Both the position numbers and the translations under genes were made by a program. DNA of 64,000 nt. Origin: Candidatus Onthocola gallistercoris. Lineage in GTDB: Bacteria; Bacillota; Clostridia; Lachnospirales; Lachnospiraceae. The notes under the pieces are model-generated. The model worked only from the letters and a program-made list of their open reading frames with translations, ran no database searches and had not been told where the DNA came from. Below are positions 26,758 to 36,699 of the stretch, in pieces; position 1 is the first letter of the stretch, and the number at the start of each line of letters is the position of its first letter. The DNA lies in contig DVLT01000046.1 in assembly GCA_018715345.1 (NCBI GenBank), positions 83,711-147,710 of the forward strand. Reading direction: 5' to 3'.

Positions 26758-27387
26758 TTAGCTTTCCGGCAGCAATTGCCGGATACAGTGATATGCCAAT
26801 TCATAAACCGTCATCTGCGCAGAGGGGATACCTACCTGTTCCATGACGGAAAGCTGCTTTTGTGTGGGATGGGCATAGGCATAGATGCCATAGAGGAATG
26901 GGAAAAAGGCATAGCGGAAATCCAACTTTGACCTTTCTCCCATGTCAGGTCGATAAGCCGTCAGACAGTTATCAATGGCGGTCATGGCGCGGTAGAAGGC
27001 ACACTTGTATTCCATGAGCCGCTCTTCCCGGCTGTTTTCCTCAATCTCATACAGGTTCATAGTCTGGATTTTTAACATAGTTTCCTGATCATCCAGAGTG
27101 TGGGCCAGCGCCTGGGCAAATGTATCCCGGTTCCATAGACTGTCAAAGTGGCTCAGCTTTATCAGTTTGTCTGTCCATCGGTCATATTCTCTGGTCAGAA
27201 GCGCCAAGAATATCTCTTCCTTTGTTTCAAAATAGTTGTAAATAGACGGACGGGAAAAGCTGGTTTCCGTACTGATCTCCTTGATGGTCACTTCCCGGAA
27301 TCCCTTCGTGCGATAAAGAAATTCACAGGCATCGATGATTTCCTTTTTTCTCTGAGCGATCAGCTCCAATGATTCCTTTGCCATAGT
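26758..27387 (-). CDS. TetR-family transcriptional regulator
   Basis: Repressor-type regulator of 209 residues. The N-terminal HTH is clear (VTIKEISTETSFSRPSIYNYF then ETKEEIFLALL), and the rest is an all-helical ligand-binding domain. AGAAGGGAG lies 5 nt before the ATG. It sits between the flavin reductase remnant and the aldo/keto reductase, with 26- and 16-nt gaps, so it is part of the operon it probably controls. The two palindromes around the promoter at 27707-27756 are its likely operators. Confidence 0.9.
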   Translation of the reverse strand, partial: TMAKESLELIAQRKKEIIDACEFLYRTKGFREVTIKEISTETSFSRPSIYNYFETKEEIFLALLTREYDRWTDKLIKLSHFDSLWNRDTFAQALAHTLDDQETMLKIQTMNLYEIEENSREERLMEYKCAFYRAMTAIDNCLTAYRPDMGERSKLDFRYAFFPFLYGIYAYAHPTQKQLSVMEQVGIPSAQMTVYELAYHCIRQLLPES

Positions 27388-27413
27388 GTTCTCCCTTCTG
27401 ATCGGCGCAGCAG

Positions 27414-27681
27414 TTATCTGCTTTCTTTGAAAGAAAGACATTTTCCAAGGACATCGCCGGTTTCCAGATATTCATAGGTGGGGAATTCAAACAGGACGGG
27501 TTTCAGTTTGATGTAGTCGATCTTTCCATCTTCATTCAGACAGGCTTCTTCCACCAGGGTGCTGTTGATGGAGCAGATGAAACTTTCAAATCCTTTTGTG
27601 ATGTAAACATCCACGAAGGGCTCCCACAACGATCAAAGGAGTAGGATACAGGGCTAATACAGAACCTATGTTTTTCTTCAT
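27414..27681 (-). pseudogene. Flavin reductase family gene with internal deletion and frameshift
   Basis: From the ATG at 27681, with a GAGGTGATC ribosome site, the first 21 codons read MKKNIGSVLALYPTPLIVVGA, the usual start of this flavoredoxin-like family. The frame is then lost near 27615. From about 27625 another frame reads the family's C-terminus to 27414 (KGFESFICSIN, GKIDYIKLKPVLFE, GDVLGKCLSF). About 100 middle residues, including most of the FMN-binding barrel, are absent. The 71-residue C-terminal reading is not an independent gene. The promoter and operators are intact, so the message still expresses tetR and the reductase. Confidence 0.82.
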
Positions 27682-27706
27682 AAATGATCACCTCGTTTTT
27701 TTGTTC

Positions 27707-27756
27707 TGACATTGTGTCAACGATACTATTATACAACTGCTCTGACACAGTGTCAA
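27707..27756 (-). promoter_or_regulatory. Promoter flanked by two palindromic operators
   Basis: On the minus strand: TTGACA (27756-27751), 17-nt spacer, TATAAT (27733-27728), a consensus SigA promoter. TGACACTGTGTCA (27743-27755) overlaps the -35, and TGACACAATGTCA (27707-27719) lies at the start site. Near-identical palindromes 36 bp apart on both sides of the -10 are a strong repression layout for the TetR protein encoded in the same operon. Confidence 0.82.
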
Positions 27757-27900
27757 CTATTGGCTTTCGGATTTGAAACGGGAGATGATGATAAATTTAT
27801 CTGTCCGAGCGGAGTGTATTGAAATCAGAACGGTGCTTGCAGTATGAAGGGGTTTAGAATACAATAGAAACATAAGGATATATTGAGGGAGGAAATGGGA

Positions 27901-28914
27901 ATGAAAGAATATATGTGCCCCTACTGTGACCAGCGGATGAAGAAAAAGCATCGATGCAGCAACTGCCATTCTTTTGTCTGGAAGCCGGTGGTGATCGACA
28001 GTCATCCGGAAGTCTTTGTGGATACGGAGCCGGATTATATATCACAGGCTATTTCAGATGAAAAGTATCGTTATGGAAACAGCGACCGGTATGTGAGTAT
28101 GGATGCGCATCCTTATGATAATGCGCATGGAGGCGGACAGCAGGATGCCTATGCCTATGAGGATAAGTCCAAGCCGTCCACTTATAAGGTGGATATCCCT
28201 TCGGGGAATAAGCAGAAAAAGGAGAAACGTAAAAAGAGAAAAAAGGAAGGCCGTAAAGGGAATATCCTTGGACGTATCTTTGTGATCTTTATCATCATCT
28301 TGGCCATATTTTATGTCATCGGACAGGCTGACGAGGAAGGCTGGTTTGAAGATGGGGAGGATTACAGTTATGAGGAAAATGAGACCGAACTCACAGACGA
28401 TCAGGTGATCGCGGCCGGTGAGGAATGCACGGGCGATTATCATATGGACGTGGATAAAGATGATTATATCGCATGGATAGAGGGGACTTTGGTGGGAACC
28501 TATTTTGGAGCGGATGATTATTCACAGGATTCCCGCAATCTGCTTTATGATTATGGAGACGGGGATACGACTTCCTACTATGAAGTGACCAGAATGTATA
28601 CGTTTTCAGACGATGTGGGCGGTTATTATCTGGTGGATTGGGACACGGCTTCAGAACGGCTGCACCGTATTTCTTTCAGCGCCAATGATCTGACAATGAT
28701 CGATGAGCTGATCCGAAATGTTTGGACATTCCTGGATCCGGAGGCGGATACAGGAAGCGCTGCCTATTCACGTATGCTGGAGGACATATTTGCTGAGGCG
28801 AAAGCAGAGGGATATTATTCCGACTATGAGGGAGAATACAGCTTTTATATCAGTTATTCCGAGTATACCGGCGGTGAGGAATATTGGTATGTTTCCTTTG
28901 GCGGAAATGATTGA
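27901..28914 (+). CDS. Zinc-ribbon membrane protein with acidic extracytoplasmic domain
   Basis: Unrecognised protein of 337 residues. It begins with a zinc ribbon (CPYC at residues 6-9, CSNC at 19-22), then a charged linker with a Lys/Arg-rich patch (KKEKRKKRKKEG). One transmembrane helix follows at about 120-141 (RIFVIFIIILAIFYVIG), then an acidic, Tyr-rich outer domain of about 190 residues. The topology is N-in/C-out. GGGAGG with 8-nt spacing selects the ATG at 27901. It is monocistronic with a weak terminator after it. The function is unknown. Confidence 0.75.
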   Translation: MKEYMCPYCDQRMKKKHRCSNCHSFVWKPVVIDSHPEVFVDTEPDYISQAISDEKYRYGNSDRYVSMDAHPYDNAHGGGQQDAYAYEDKSKPSTYKVDIPSGNKQKKEKRKKRKKEGRKGNILGRIFVIFIIILAIFYVIGQADEEGWFEDGEDYSYEENETELTDDQVIAAGEECTGDYHMDVDKDDYIAWIEGTLVGTYFGADDYSQDSRNLLYDYGDGDTTSYYEVTRMYTFSDDVGGYYLVDWDTASERLHRISFSANDLTMIDELIRNVWTFLDPEADTGSAAYSRMLEDIFAEAKAEGYYSDYEGEYSFYISYSEYTGGEEYWYVSFGGND

Positions 28915-28942
28915 AAAGCGTTGGCGAATTGTGCCTGATTAT

Positions 28943-28966
28943 AAACAATTTTCCATTGTTTCTTTC
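28943..28966 (+). terminator. Weak AT-rich terminator
   Basis: AAACAAT / ATTGTTT (7 bp, 5-nt loop) followed by CTTTCTT. Confidence 0.45.
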
Positions 28967-28995
28967 TTGACGAAGTAGAATGAAATGGATAGAAT
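28967..28995 (+). promoter_or_regulatory. nifJ promoter
   Basis: TTGACG (28967-28972), 17-nt spacer, TAGAAT (28990-28995), about 57 nt before the nifJ ribosome site start region. Confidence 0.7.
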
Positions 28996-29058
28996 ATATA
29001 GTAGTGAGTAATATAAGAAGATATATTTACTGCACAAATGAAAGGAGATTTTTTCAAA

Positions 29059-32000
29059 ATGGCAAAAGTTATGAAAACGATGGATGGTAATACCGCTGCC
29101 GCTTGGACTTCCTATGCGTTCACAGAAGTTGCCGGTATTTTCCCGATCACACCATCATCCCCAATGGCTGAAGTAACAGACGAGTGGGCTGCCAACGGAA
29201 GAAAGAATATCTTTGGACAGCCGGTTAAAGTTGTTGAGATGCAGTCAGAAGGTGGAGCTGCCGGTACTGTTCACGGCTCTCTTTCCACAGGCGCTTTGAC
29301 AACAACATATACCGCATCCCAGGGATTACTTCTTATGATCCCGAACATGTACAAGATTGCCGGTGAAATGCTTCCGACAGTTTTCCATGTGAGCGCCAGA
29401 GCTTTGGCTACCCATGCGCTGAACATTTTTGGTGACCACACAGACGTTATGGCATGTCGTCAGACTGGTTTTGCTATGCTCTGTTCCGGTTCTGTTCAGG
29501 AAGTTATGGATCTTGCTGCGGTTGCCCATCTTTCCGCGATCAAAGGACGTATCCCGTTCCTGCATTTCTTTGATGGTTTCCGTACATCCCACGAGATCCA
29601 GAAAGTTGAATGTACAGATTATGATGAACTGGCTAAACTGGTTGACTATGACGCTCTTGCTGAATTCCGTAAGAATGCTCTGAATCCGGAACATCCGGTC
29701 ATCCGCGGTACAGCTCAGAACCCGGATATCTTCTTCCAGGGAACAGAGTCCAGAAACCGTTTCTACGATGCACTTCCGGATGTGGTTGAAGAGTACTGTG
29801 AGAAGATCAGCCAGATGACAGGCCGTGATTACAAACTGTTCAACTACTATGGAGATCCGCAGGCAGACCGCGTTATCGTTGCTATGGGTTCTGTATGCGA
29901 TGCCATTAAAGAAACGATCGATTACATGATGGCTAAAGGCGAAAAAGTTGGTCTTGTTCAGATCCATCTGTATCGTCCTTTCAAAGTGGAAGCTTTCCTG
30001 GATGCCATCCCGGAAACCGCTACCAAGATCGCTGTATTAGACAGAGACAAAGAAAACGGCGCCATCGGCGAACCGGTTTACATGGATACATGTACTGCTT
30101 TCTTCAAAGCAGGACGTAAAGCTACGATCGTTGGCGGACGTTACGGACTTGGTTCCAAAGACGTTACACCGGGTCAGATCATGGCTGTTTATGAAAATCT
30201 TAAAGCAGACGCTCCGAAGAACAACTTCACGATCGGTATCAACGACGATGTGACTCATCTGTCCCTTGAGACCATGCCGGAAGTTGACGTTGCCGGAGAA
30301 GGCACAACAAGCTGTAAGTTCTGGGGCCTTGGCGCAGATGGTACAGTTGGAGCCAATAAGAACTCCATCAAGATCATCGGTGACCATACAGACCTTTATG
30401 CACAGGCATATTTCCACTATGACTCCAAGAAGTCCGGTGGTGTTACCCAGTCCCACTTACGTTTCGGTAAGAACCCGATCCGTTCCACATATCTGGTTAA
30501 GACAGCTGACTTTGTTGCCTGCCATAACGAAGCATACATCAAGCTGTATGATATGCTGGGCGACATCAAGGAAAATGGTATCTTCCTCCTGAACTGTGGC
30601 TGGACGGCAGAGGAACTGGAGAAAGAGCTGCCTGCAAATGTTAAGAGAGCTCTGGCTCAGAAACATGTGAAGTTCTACACCATCGACGCCACAAAGATCG
30701 CTGGTGAGATCGGTCTGGGCAATCGTACCAATACCGTACTTCAGGCTGCATTCTTCAAACTGGCCAATATCATCCCGATCGAGGATGCTGTTAAATACAT
30801 GAAAGAAGCCATTTTGAAATCCTACGGCAAGAAGGGCGAGAATATCGTCAACATGAACTATGCCGCTGTAGATGCCGGCGTTGACGGCGCAGTGGAAGTG
30901 AAAGTTCCTGCTGAATGGGCCAATGCGGTTGATGAAGAAGTTAAAGAAACAAAAGAGATTCCGGAATTCGTTAAGAATGTTGTTATGCCGATGAACGCAT
31001 GCAAGGGTGACGACCTTCCGGTTAGTATGTATCTTGGAAGAGAAGACGGACATTTTGAATCCGGTACATCCGCTTACGAAAAACGTGGTGTAGCTGCAAA
31101 AGTTCCGGTTTGGGATTCTGCAAAATGTATCCAGTGTAACCAGTGTTCTTATGTATGTCCCCATGCAACGATCCGTCCGGTTCTTCTGACAGAAGAAGAA
31201 GTGAACAATGCACCTGAAGGATTCGGCGCTGTAGCTGGAAAAGCTCAGGCTAAGGATTACTTCTTCAAGATGCAGGTTTCCCCGCTCGACTGTCTGGGAT
31301 GCGGAAGCTGTGCAAATGTCTGCCCGGCACCTGGCAAAGCTCTGACCATGGTTCCGCTCCATACTCAGATGGACGAAGCAAAGAACTGGGATTATGCTAT
31401 GGCTCTTCCGAAGAAGGCCAACCCGATGGACAAGTTCTCTGTAAAGGGAAGCCAGTTCGAGCAGCCGCTGCTTGAGTTCTCCGGAGCTTGTGCAGGCTGT
31501 GGCGAGACACCTTATACAAAACTGATCACTCAGTTGTTTGGTGACAGAATGTACGTTGCAAATGCTACCGGATGTACATCCATCTGGGGTGCAAGTACAC
31601 CGTCCATGCCTTATACAAAGAATGAAAAAGGACAGGGCCCTGCATGGTGTAACTCCCTGTTCGAAGATAACGCAGAGTTTGGTTTAGGTATGTACTTAGG
31701 CCAGAAACAGCGCCGTGAAGCTGTTCGCGACATCGTTTCCGCAGCTGCTGAAAAAGCTCCGGCTGACCTGAAAGCTGCTATGGAAAACTGGATCGCTACC
31801 ATGAATCTTGGCGAGGAATCCAAGGCGTCTGCAGCAGCACTTCTGGATGCTGCCAAAGCTTATGATGGCGACGGCGAAGTGAAGGCTGCCTGTGAGACCA
31901 TCATTGCCAATGCCGATCTGCTTGTGAAGAAATCCCAGTGGATCTTCGGCGGTGACGGAGGGGCATATGATATCGGATACGGCGGATTGGATCATGTTCT

Positions 32001-32583
32001 GGCATCCGGTGAAGATGTGAACGTATTCGTTTACGATACAGAGGTTTATTCCAATACAGGTGGACAGGCATCCAAGTCTACTCCGGTGGGTGCTGTAGCT
32101 AAATTTGCCGCTTCCGGTAAAAAACAGAAGAAGAAAGACCTTGGTATGATGGCTGTTTCTTACGGTTATGTATATGTGGCACAGGTTGCCATGGGCGCTA
32201 ACCAGGCACAGCTTGTCAAAGCCCTGAAAGAAGCTGAAAGCTATCCGGGTCCGTCTTTGATCATCGGTTATGCTCCGTGTATCAACCATGGTATCAAAGG
32301 TGGTATGGCAGGTGCTCAGACACGTATCAAAGAAGCTGTTAACTGCGGCTACTGGCATATGTGGAGATACAATCCGTTGCTGAAAGCTGAAGGAAAGAAT
32401 CCGTTCATCCTTGACTCCACAAGAGAGCCGAAGGGAAGCTTCAGAGAGTTCATCCTCAACGAAGTACGTTATTCATCCTTACAGCGGACGTTCCCCGAAA
32501 TCGCAGAGAGCATGTTCGAGAAGAACGAGCGGGATGCTAAGGAAAGACTTGCCGGTTATATCAAACTCGCTGACGAGAAATGA
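29059..32583 (+). CDS. nifJ: Pyruvate:ferredoxin (flavodoxin) oxidoreductase, single chain
   Basis: Oxidises pyruvate to acetyl-CoA and CO2 with reduction of ferredoxin, the central anaerobic pyruvate step. It has 1174 residues in the usual one-chain order: PFOR domain I (NTAAAWTSYAFTEVAGIFP), domain II, the gamma domain, a two-cluster ferredoxin domain (CIQCNQCSYVCPH and CLGCGSCANVCP), and a TPP domain (CAGCGETPY, GGDGGAYDIGYGG, YDTEVYSNTGGQ). AAAGGAG is 11 nt before the ATG. Codon use is noticeably more uniform than in neighbours, as expected for a highly expressed gene. Confidence 0.97.
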   Translation: MAKVMKTMDGNTAAAWTSYAFTEVAGIFPITPSSPMAEVTDEWAANGRKNIFGQPVKVVEMQSEGGAAGTVHGSLSTGALTTTYTASQGLLLMIPNMYKIAGEMLPTVFHVSARALATHALNIFGDHTDVMACRQTGFAMLCSGSVQEVMDLAAVAHLSAIKGRIPFLHFFDGFRTSHEIQKVECTDYDELAKLVDYDALAEFRKNALNPEHPVIRGTAQNPDIFFQGTESRNRFYDALPDVVEEYCEKISQMTGRDYKLFNYYGDPQADRVIVAMGSVCDAIKETIDYMMAKGEKVGLVQIHLYRPFKVEAFLDAIPETATKIAVLDRDKENGAIGEPVYMDTCTAFFKAGRKATIVGGRYGLGSKDVTPGQIMAVYENLKADAPKNNFTIGINDDVTHLSLETMPEVDVAGEGTTSCKFWGLGADGTVGANKNSIKIIGDHTDLYAQAYFHYDSKKSGGVTQSHLRFGKNPIRSTYLVKTADFVACHNEAYIKLYDMLGDIKENGIFLLNCGWTAEELEKELPANVKRALAQKHVKFYTIDATKIAGEIGLGNRTNTVLQAAFFKLANIIPIEDAVKYMKEAILKSYGKKGENIVNMNYAAVDAGVDGAVEVKVPAEWANAVDEEVKETKEIPEFVKNVVMPMNACKGDDLPVSMYLGREDGHFESGTSAYEKRGVAAKVPVWDSAKCIQCNQCSYVCPHATIRPVLLTEEEVNNAPEGFGAVAGKAQAKDYFFKMQVSPLDCLGCGSCANVCPAPGKALTMVPLHTQMDEAKNWDYAMALPKKANPMDKFSVKGSQFEQPLLEFSGACAGCGETPYTKLITQLFGDRMYVANATGCTSIWGASTPSMPYTKNEKGQGPAWCNSLFEDNAEFGLGMYLGQKQRREAVRDIVSAAAEKAPADLKAAMENWIATMNLGEESKASAAALLDAAKAYDGDGEVKAACETIIANADLLVKKSQWIFGGDGGAYDIGYGGLDHVLASGEDVNVFVYDTEVYSNTGGQASKSTPVGAVAKFAASGKKQKKKDLGMMAVSYGYVYVAQVAMGANQAQLVKALKEAESYPGPSLIIGYAPCINHGIKGGMAGAQTRIKEAVNCGYWHMWRYNPLLKAEGKNPFILDSTREPKGSFREFILNEVRYSSLQRTFPEIAESMFEKNERDAKERLAGYIKLADEK

Positions 32584-32611
32584 TCGGCCTGTCATAAAAG
32601 ACGATAAAGGA

Positions 32612-32642
32612 GGAGCTGGCGTATATACGCCGGCTCCTTTTC
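32612..32642 (+). terminator. Terminator after nifJ
   Basis: GGAGCTGGCG / CGCCGGCTCC stem (one G-U pair), short loop, TTTTC. Confidence 0.85.
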
Positions 32643-32660
32643 GTGTTGTGTTGCCCGGAT

Positions 32661-33104
32661 CTATTCTGTGGATTCATCTTTCATCGTTTCACCGGTGATA
32701 TGCTCGGCTGTCTCCTTTGACTGGGATTCTGTTTCGGATGGATTGTTTGTGGTATTTTGATCATTAGTCTGGTCATTACCGGTCATCATGTCGAAAAGAC
32801 TGGTTTCGACCGTATCTGTACCACGGATGTAAGCGCCCACCAGTTTATCATCCCAGTATCTCAAAATAGCCGTTGTCCCATCGGCCAGACCGTAGGTCTG
32901 AAGGCTCTCATGCTTTCCAAGGCTTTCATCTCCAGCTCCCACCAGATCTTCCACATCCTTTCTGGCCATACCGGATGTGAGCCCTTTAAAATGTTCAGCT
33001 GTCAGGTCGTTGCGGGTCTGTGAACTGGAAGTATCCCCGGAACTACATGCGGTGAGAGCCAGGGCAAGAAGGATGGCTCCGCAGGCTGTAAAAAATTTTT
33101 TCAT
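32661..33104 (-). CDS. Small secreted lipoprotein with BamE-like motif
   Basis: Predicted lipoprotein of 147 residues. The signal peptide ends with lipobox LTAC (MKKFFTACGAILLALALTAC), followed by a Ser-rich linker. The folded part has GMARKDVEDLVG, which resembles the GM-x-DV-x-LVG pattern of BamE/SmpA-like domains, and a C-terminal Thr/Asn/Glu-rich tail. AGGAGGTTTCATT precedes the ATG at 33104; an ATG six codons earlier overlaps that site. The function is unknown. Confidence 0.72.
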   Translation of the reverse strand: MKKFFTACGAILLALALTACSSGDTSSSQTRNDLTAEHFKGLTSGMARKDVEDLVGAGDESLGKHESLQTYGLADGTTAILRYWDDKLVGAYIRGTDTVETSLFDMMTGNDQTNDQNTTNNPSETESQSKETAEHITGETMKDESTE

Positions 33105-33215
33105 AATGAAACCTCCTGTCATTGATCTTTGTCTTATTTTTTCCAGGAGCCTTTCAAAATATGTGTGAATTTTAACTGGGGAAAATGTAAAATAATGAAA
33201 GATGAGAAAAAGAAC

Positions 33216-33251
33216 AACCGGTTTCGTTTTTTTTGAAACCGGCTGTTTTTT
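33216..33251. terminator. Bidirectional terminator between DUF1846 gene and lipoprotein
   Basis: CCGGTTTC / GAAACCGG stem with an 9-nt T-rich loop. T-runs follow on both strands (TTTTTT on plus; GTTCTTTTT on minus), so it ends DUF1846 transcription on the minus strand. Confidence 0.75.
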
Positions 33252-33270
33252 ATTGACATGGTGGGGGATA

Positions 33271-34776
33271 TTAATTATAGGAAAGACTGTCCGATGGATA
33301 AACCGGATCGCATGTCACATTCAGTCCCAGTTTACGAAGTGTCTGATCTTCGCTTCTGGTCAGCATGATGGTGGAGTGAGCCTGAAGACCATTCAGATCT
33401 TTCAGGGCTTCCATGGCCATCTGAGCGGTGGGATTGGTGACCGCGCTGATGCTCAGAGCCATGATCACTTCCTCGATATTCAGCGCACTGTATTTATTGT
33501 GCAGCGTATTTTTTTTCATGGAAATGATCGGTTCCAGTATATTCGGTGAGATCAGAAGGATCTCATCGGCAATTCCGGACATGACCTTGACAGTGTTCAG
33601 TATCGCCGCACTGCAGGAACTCATCAGTTCTGATTTTTTACCTGTGACGATCTGTCCATTTTCCAGTTCAATGGCCATGACTGAACAAATATCATTATTG
33701 ATCAGACGGCCTTTATATTTTTCGGCCAGTTCTCTAGCTGGAAGGACAACGGAACGGTCTGTCTGCTTTAAACCTACCTCTTCCATGATCAACTGCATCC
33801 GCTGCATCACATCTTCATTGATCAGTCCTTTTTTGTAATCGCAAGCTGTTTTGAAATATCTGCGGATGATCTCCTGCTTGGATGCTTCTTTGACCACATC
33901 ATCGTCAGTGATGCCGAATCCAACCCGGTTTACGCCCATATCTGTGGGGGATTTATATACGGATTCTTTGCCGGTGATCCGTTCGATGATCCGACGGATC
34001 ACTGGGAACATTTCCAGATCCCGGTTGTAGTTGACGGCAACTTCCCCATATGCATCAAAATGGAAAGAATCCAACATGTTGACGTCTTTCAGGTCAACGG
34101 TGGCGGCCTCATAGGCAATATTCAATGGGTGCTTTAAAGGGACATTCCATACAGGGAAAGTTTCAAACTTGGAATAGCCGGCGGTTTTTCCGAGACGGTT
34201 TTCGTGGTAAAGCTGGTTCAGACAGGTGGCCAGTTTACCGCTTCCCGGACCAGGGGCCGTAACAACGACGATGGGTTTGGTCGTTGTGATATAAGGATTG
34301 CTGCCATAGCCCTCTGCACTGACGATACTGTCCACATCCGTGGGATATCCCTTGATGGCGGAATGGGTATATACTTTGATATTGCGGCGTTCCAGCTTGT
34401 TGATGAAAACGGTTGTCGCCGGCTGGCCGCTGTAACGGGTGATGACAACACTATTTACTTCCAGACCGTAATCCCTCAGATCATCGATCAGATGCAACAC
34501 TTCCATGTCATAAGTGATGCCAAAGTCGCCTCGCATTTTGTTCCGTTCGATGTCGCCTGCGTACACACAGATAAGGATTTCCGACTGGTCTTTTAGTTCC
34601 TGAAGCAGTTTGATTTTTGCATTCTCGTCGTATCCGGGAAGGACCCTTTTGGCGTGAAGGTCGGAGATAAGCTTGCCGCCAAATTCCAGGTAAAGCTTAT
34701 CATAGTTATGGACGCGCTCGAGAATATACTTGGACTGTTCTTTGATGTATTTATCTGCATCAAATCCTAGTTTCAT
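33271..34776 (-). CDS. DUF1846 domain-containing protein
   Basis: Soluble protein of 501 residues matching the DUF1846 family throughout, starting [11 protein letters not shown] and containing [25 protein letters not shown] and [14 protein letters not shown]. The last is P-loop-like and sits near residue 177. GGGGTGCAGATCAT lies before the ATG. The family is common in Firmicutes and has solved structures, but no agreed activity. It is monocistronic, divergent from the M16 peptidase with a 157-nt intergenic region. Confidence 0.9.
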   Translation of the reverse strand: MKLGFDADKYIKEQSKYILERVHNYDKLYLEFGGKLISDLHAKRVLPGYDENAKIKLLQELKDQSEILICVYAGDIERNKMRGDFGITYDMEVLHLIDDLRDYGLEVNSVVITRYSGQPATTVFINKLERRNIKVYTHSAIKGYPTDVDSIVSAEGYGSNPYITTTKPIVVVTAPGPGSGKLATCLNQLYHENRLGKTAGYSKFETFPVWNVPLKHPLNIAYEAATVDLKDVNMLDSFHFDAYGEVAVNYNRDLEMFPVIRRIIERITGKESVYKSPTDMGVNRVGFGITDDDVVKEASKQEIIRRYFKTACDYKKGLINEDVMQRMQLIMEEVGLKQTDRSVVLPARELAEKYKGRLINNDICSVMAIELENGQIVTGKKSELMSSCSAAILNTVKVMSGIADEILLISPNILEPIISMKKNTLHNKYSALNIEEVIMALSISAVTNPTAQMAMEALKDLNGLQAHSTIMLTRSEDQTLRKLGLNVTCDPVYPSDSLSYN

Positions 34777-34933
34777 ATGATCTGCACCCCTTATATGATG
34801 ATAAAAATGATTTCACAATTCATTAATTATACACGATTCCCTATGAAATGACAATTCCTTTTTCAAAACAGGTCTATGCCTTATGGGGAATATAGTGTAT
34901 AATTTGGATAAGTTTTGGAAATGGAGAATCGGC

Positions 34934-36202
34934 ATGATCTATAAAAAAGTACTTAGAAATCATATAACACTGGTGATGGAAGAGTTGCCCTATTACCGTT
35001 CCGTGTCCGTGGGCGTTTGGGTACGTGCAGGGTCCATGTATGAAACAGAAGCGAATAATGGTATGGCCCATGTCATTGAGCACATGCTGTTTAAAGGGAC
35101 CAAAAGACGCAGCGCTGAAATGCTGGCGGATGAGATGACTGCATTGGGCGGCAATATGGACGCGTTCACATGTAAGGACTGTACCTGTTATTATGCGAAA
35201 ACGTTGGATATCCATCTGGAAAAGGTGATGGATCTGTTGAGCGATATGCTTCTCCATTCCAGGTTTGATGGGGAGGAGCTGAAGAAAGAATTGGGGGTGA
35301 TCCTGGATGAGATCGATCTTTACGAGGACTCACCGGAGGATCTGGTCCACGAACATCTCCAGATGGAAGTGTGGAAGGACCATCCCCTCGGATATCTTAT
35401 TTCCGGAGATAAAGCGGTCGTGGGACATTTTACAAGGGAGGATGTGCTGACATTTTTCAGGAAATTTTACGTGGGTTCCAACATGGTCATCTCCATTGCC
35501 GGCCATTTTGACCGGGATCAGGCGGAAGAACTGGCAGAAAAATATTTCGGAGAGCTTCAAAGCGGTGAGAGGGCCCAGATTCCTGAACCACCTATTTTTA
35601 CCCCGTGTCTTTGGCTAAAAGAAAAGGACATGGAGCAGAACCATATGACACTGGCATTTGACTGCTGTACCAATATCAGTGAAGAAAGGTATGTCCTGAC
35701 TGTGGTCAACAGTCTGCTGGGCGGCAATATGAATTCCAGACTGTTTATGAAAATACGGGATCTGATGGGACTGACCTATTCCATTTATTCCTATGGCAGT
35801 TCTTACGAGACGGCGGGGCTGTTTCAGATTTATGCGGCCATGAGCCCGGAAGCGGCCGGGAAGGTGGTGGAAGAGATTTTCAGAGAAGTGGATCGTCTGA
35901 AAACGGAAGGCTTTACATCACGGGAGTTGACAGTGGCTAAGGCGCAGATCCAAACAGAGTTGATCATTGACAGTGAGAGTACATACAGCAGGATGAGTGC
36001 AAATGGAAAAAACAGCCTCATCTTCGGGCATGTGATCCCTTTGGAAGAAGAACTGAAGCGTATCGGATCTGTCAGCCTGGAAGATACCCAGTCATTCGTT
36101 TGTAAATATTTGGATAAGCGTCACTGCGCCATGTCCATGGTCGGTCAGACCAGGATCGTGGATGGGACGTTCAGAAGGAAAATATGGGGAGGAGAAGTAT
36201 GA
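34934..36202 (+). CDS. M16-family zinc peptidase (insulinase-like)
   Basis: Processing-peptidase-like protein of 422 residues. The inverted zinc motif is HVIEH (His46, Glu49, His50), with the distal Glu in LDEIDLYEDSPEDLVHE. The second, inactive M16 half carries GLTYSIYSYGSSY. A TGGAG site supports the ATG at 34934; the longer start lies upstream of the likely TATAAT at 34898-34903 plus its start site. It overlaps the next gene by 4 nt (ATGA), so they are coupled. The role may be in peptide turnover or maturation. Confidence 0.9.
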   Translation: MIYKKVLRNHITLVMEELPYYRSVSVGVWVRAGSMYETEANNGMAHVIEHMLFKGTKRRSAEMLADEMTALGGNMDAFTCKDCTCYYAKTLDIHLEKVMDLLSDMLLHSRFDGEELKKELGVILDEIDLYEDSPEDLVHEHLQMEVWKDHPLGYLISGDKAVVGHFTREDVLTFFRKFYVGSNMVISIAGHFDRDQAEELAEKYFGELQSGERAQIPEPPIFTPCLWLKEKDMEQNHMTLAFDCCTNISEERYVLTVVNSLLGGNMNSRLFMKIRDLMGLTYSIYSYGSSYETAGLFQIYAAMSPEAAGKVVEEIFREVDRLKTEGFTSRELTVAKAQIQTELIIDSESTYSRMSANGKNSLIFGHVIPLEEELKRIGSVSLEDTQSFVCKYLDKRHCAMSMVGQTRIVDGTFRRKIWGGEV

Positions 36203-36690
36203 ACAAACAGGAATTTATAGATATACTCAGAGAAAGCTTGCAAGGCCAGATGTCCGATGCGCGGATATATGATCAGATACGATACTATGATCAATATATT
36301 CGTGAACAGACGGCAAATGGTCGGCTGGAAAGGGATGTGTTGGAGGAGTTGGGAGATCCCAGACTTTTGGCAAAAACGATCATGACAGGAGACACTGGAT
36401 CCCCGGACCCGGATTATGGAAATGCCACCTATACATACAGTGATGGCGGTGTGACACCGGAAGCGGAACGGCCCCATCGGCATGGCCGGCGTAGTTATAC
36501 ATTCCATTATTCTTCAGGGGAAAAACTGGATTGGAAAACCAAGCTGAAAATATTTGGAGGCGCTGCCTGCATTCTTTTGATCGTTATTCTGATCGTGGCT
36601 GCCATTGTCCGTTTTGTCATCTGGCTTTTGCCGGTGGTGTTGGTCATTGCGGCGATCAGTTGGATCCTTCGCCGGATGAATGGCAGATAG
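36199..36690 (+). CDS. DUF1700-like small membrane protein
   Basis: Protein of 163 residues. The N-terminal helical part (NKQEFIDILRESLQG, YYDQYIREQ, EELGDPRLLAKTI) is the HAAS-type fold often found in DUF1700 membrane proteins, many of which are partners of PadR regulators; none is adjacent here. After a charged linker it has two close hydrophobic segments at about 119-155 and ends RRMNGR. It starts within the stop of the M16 gene (GGGAGGAGAAGT before ATG). Confidence 0.65.
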   Translation: MNKQEFIDILRESLQGQMSDARIYDQIRYYDQYIREQTANGRLERDVLEELGDPRLLAKTIMTGDTGSPDPDYGNATYTYSDGGVTPEAERPHRHGRRSYTFHYSSGEKLDWKTKLKIFGGAACILLIVILIVAAIVRFVIWLLPVVLVIAAISWILRRMNGR

Positions 36691-36699
36691 GCGGGGGGT

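Noticed and set aside
27414..27629. A separate 71-residue minus-strand protein
   Set aside because: It is the C-terminal end of a flavin reductase whose true start at 27681 is in another frame; it has no start signals of its own.
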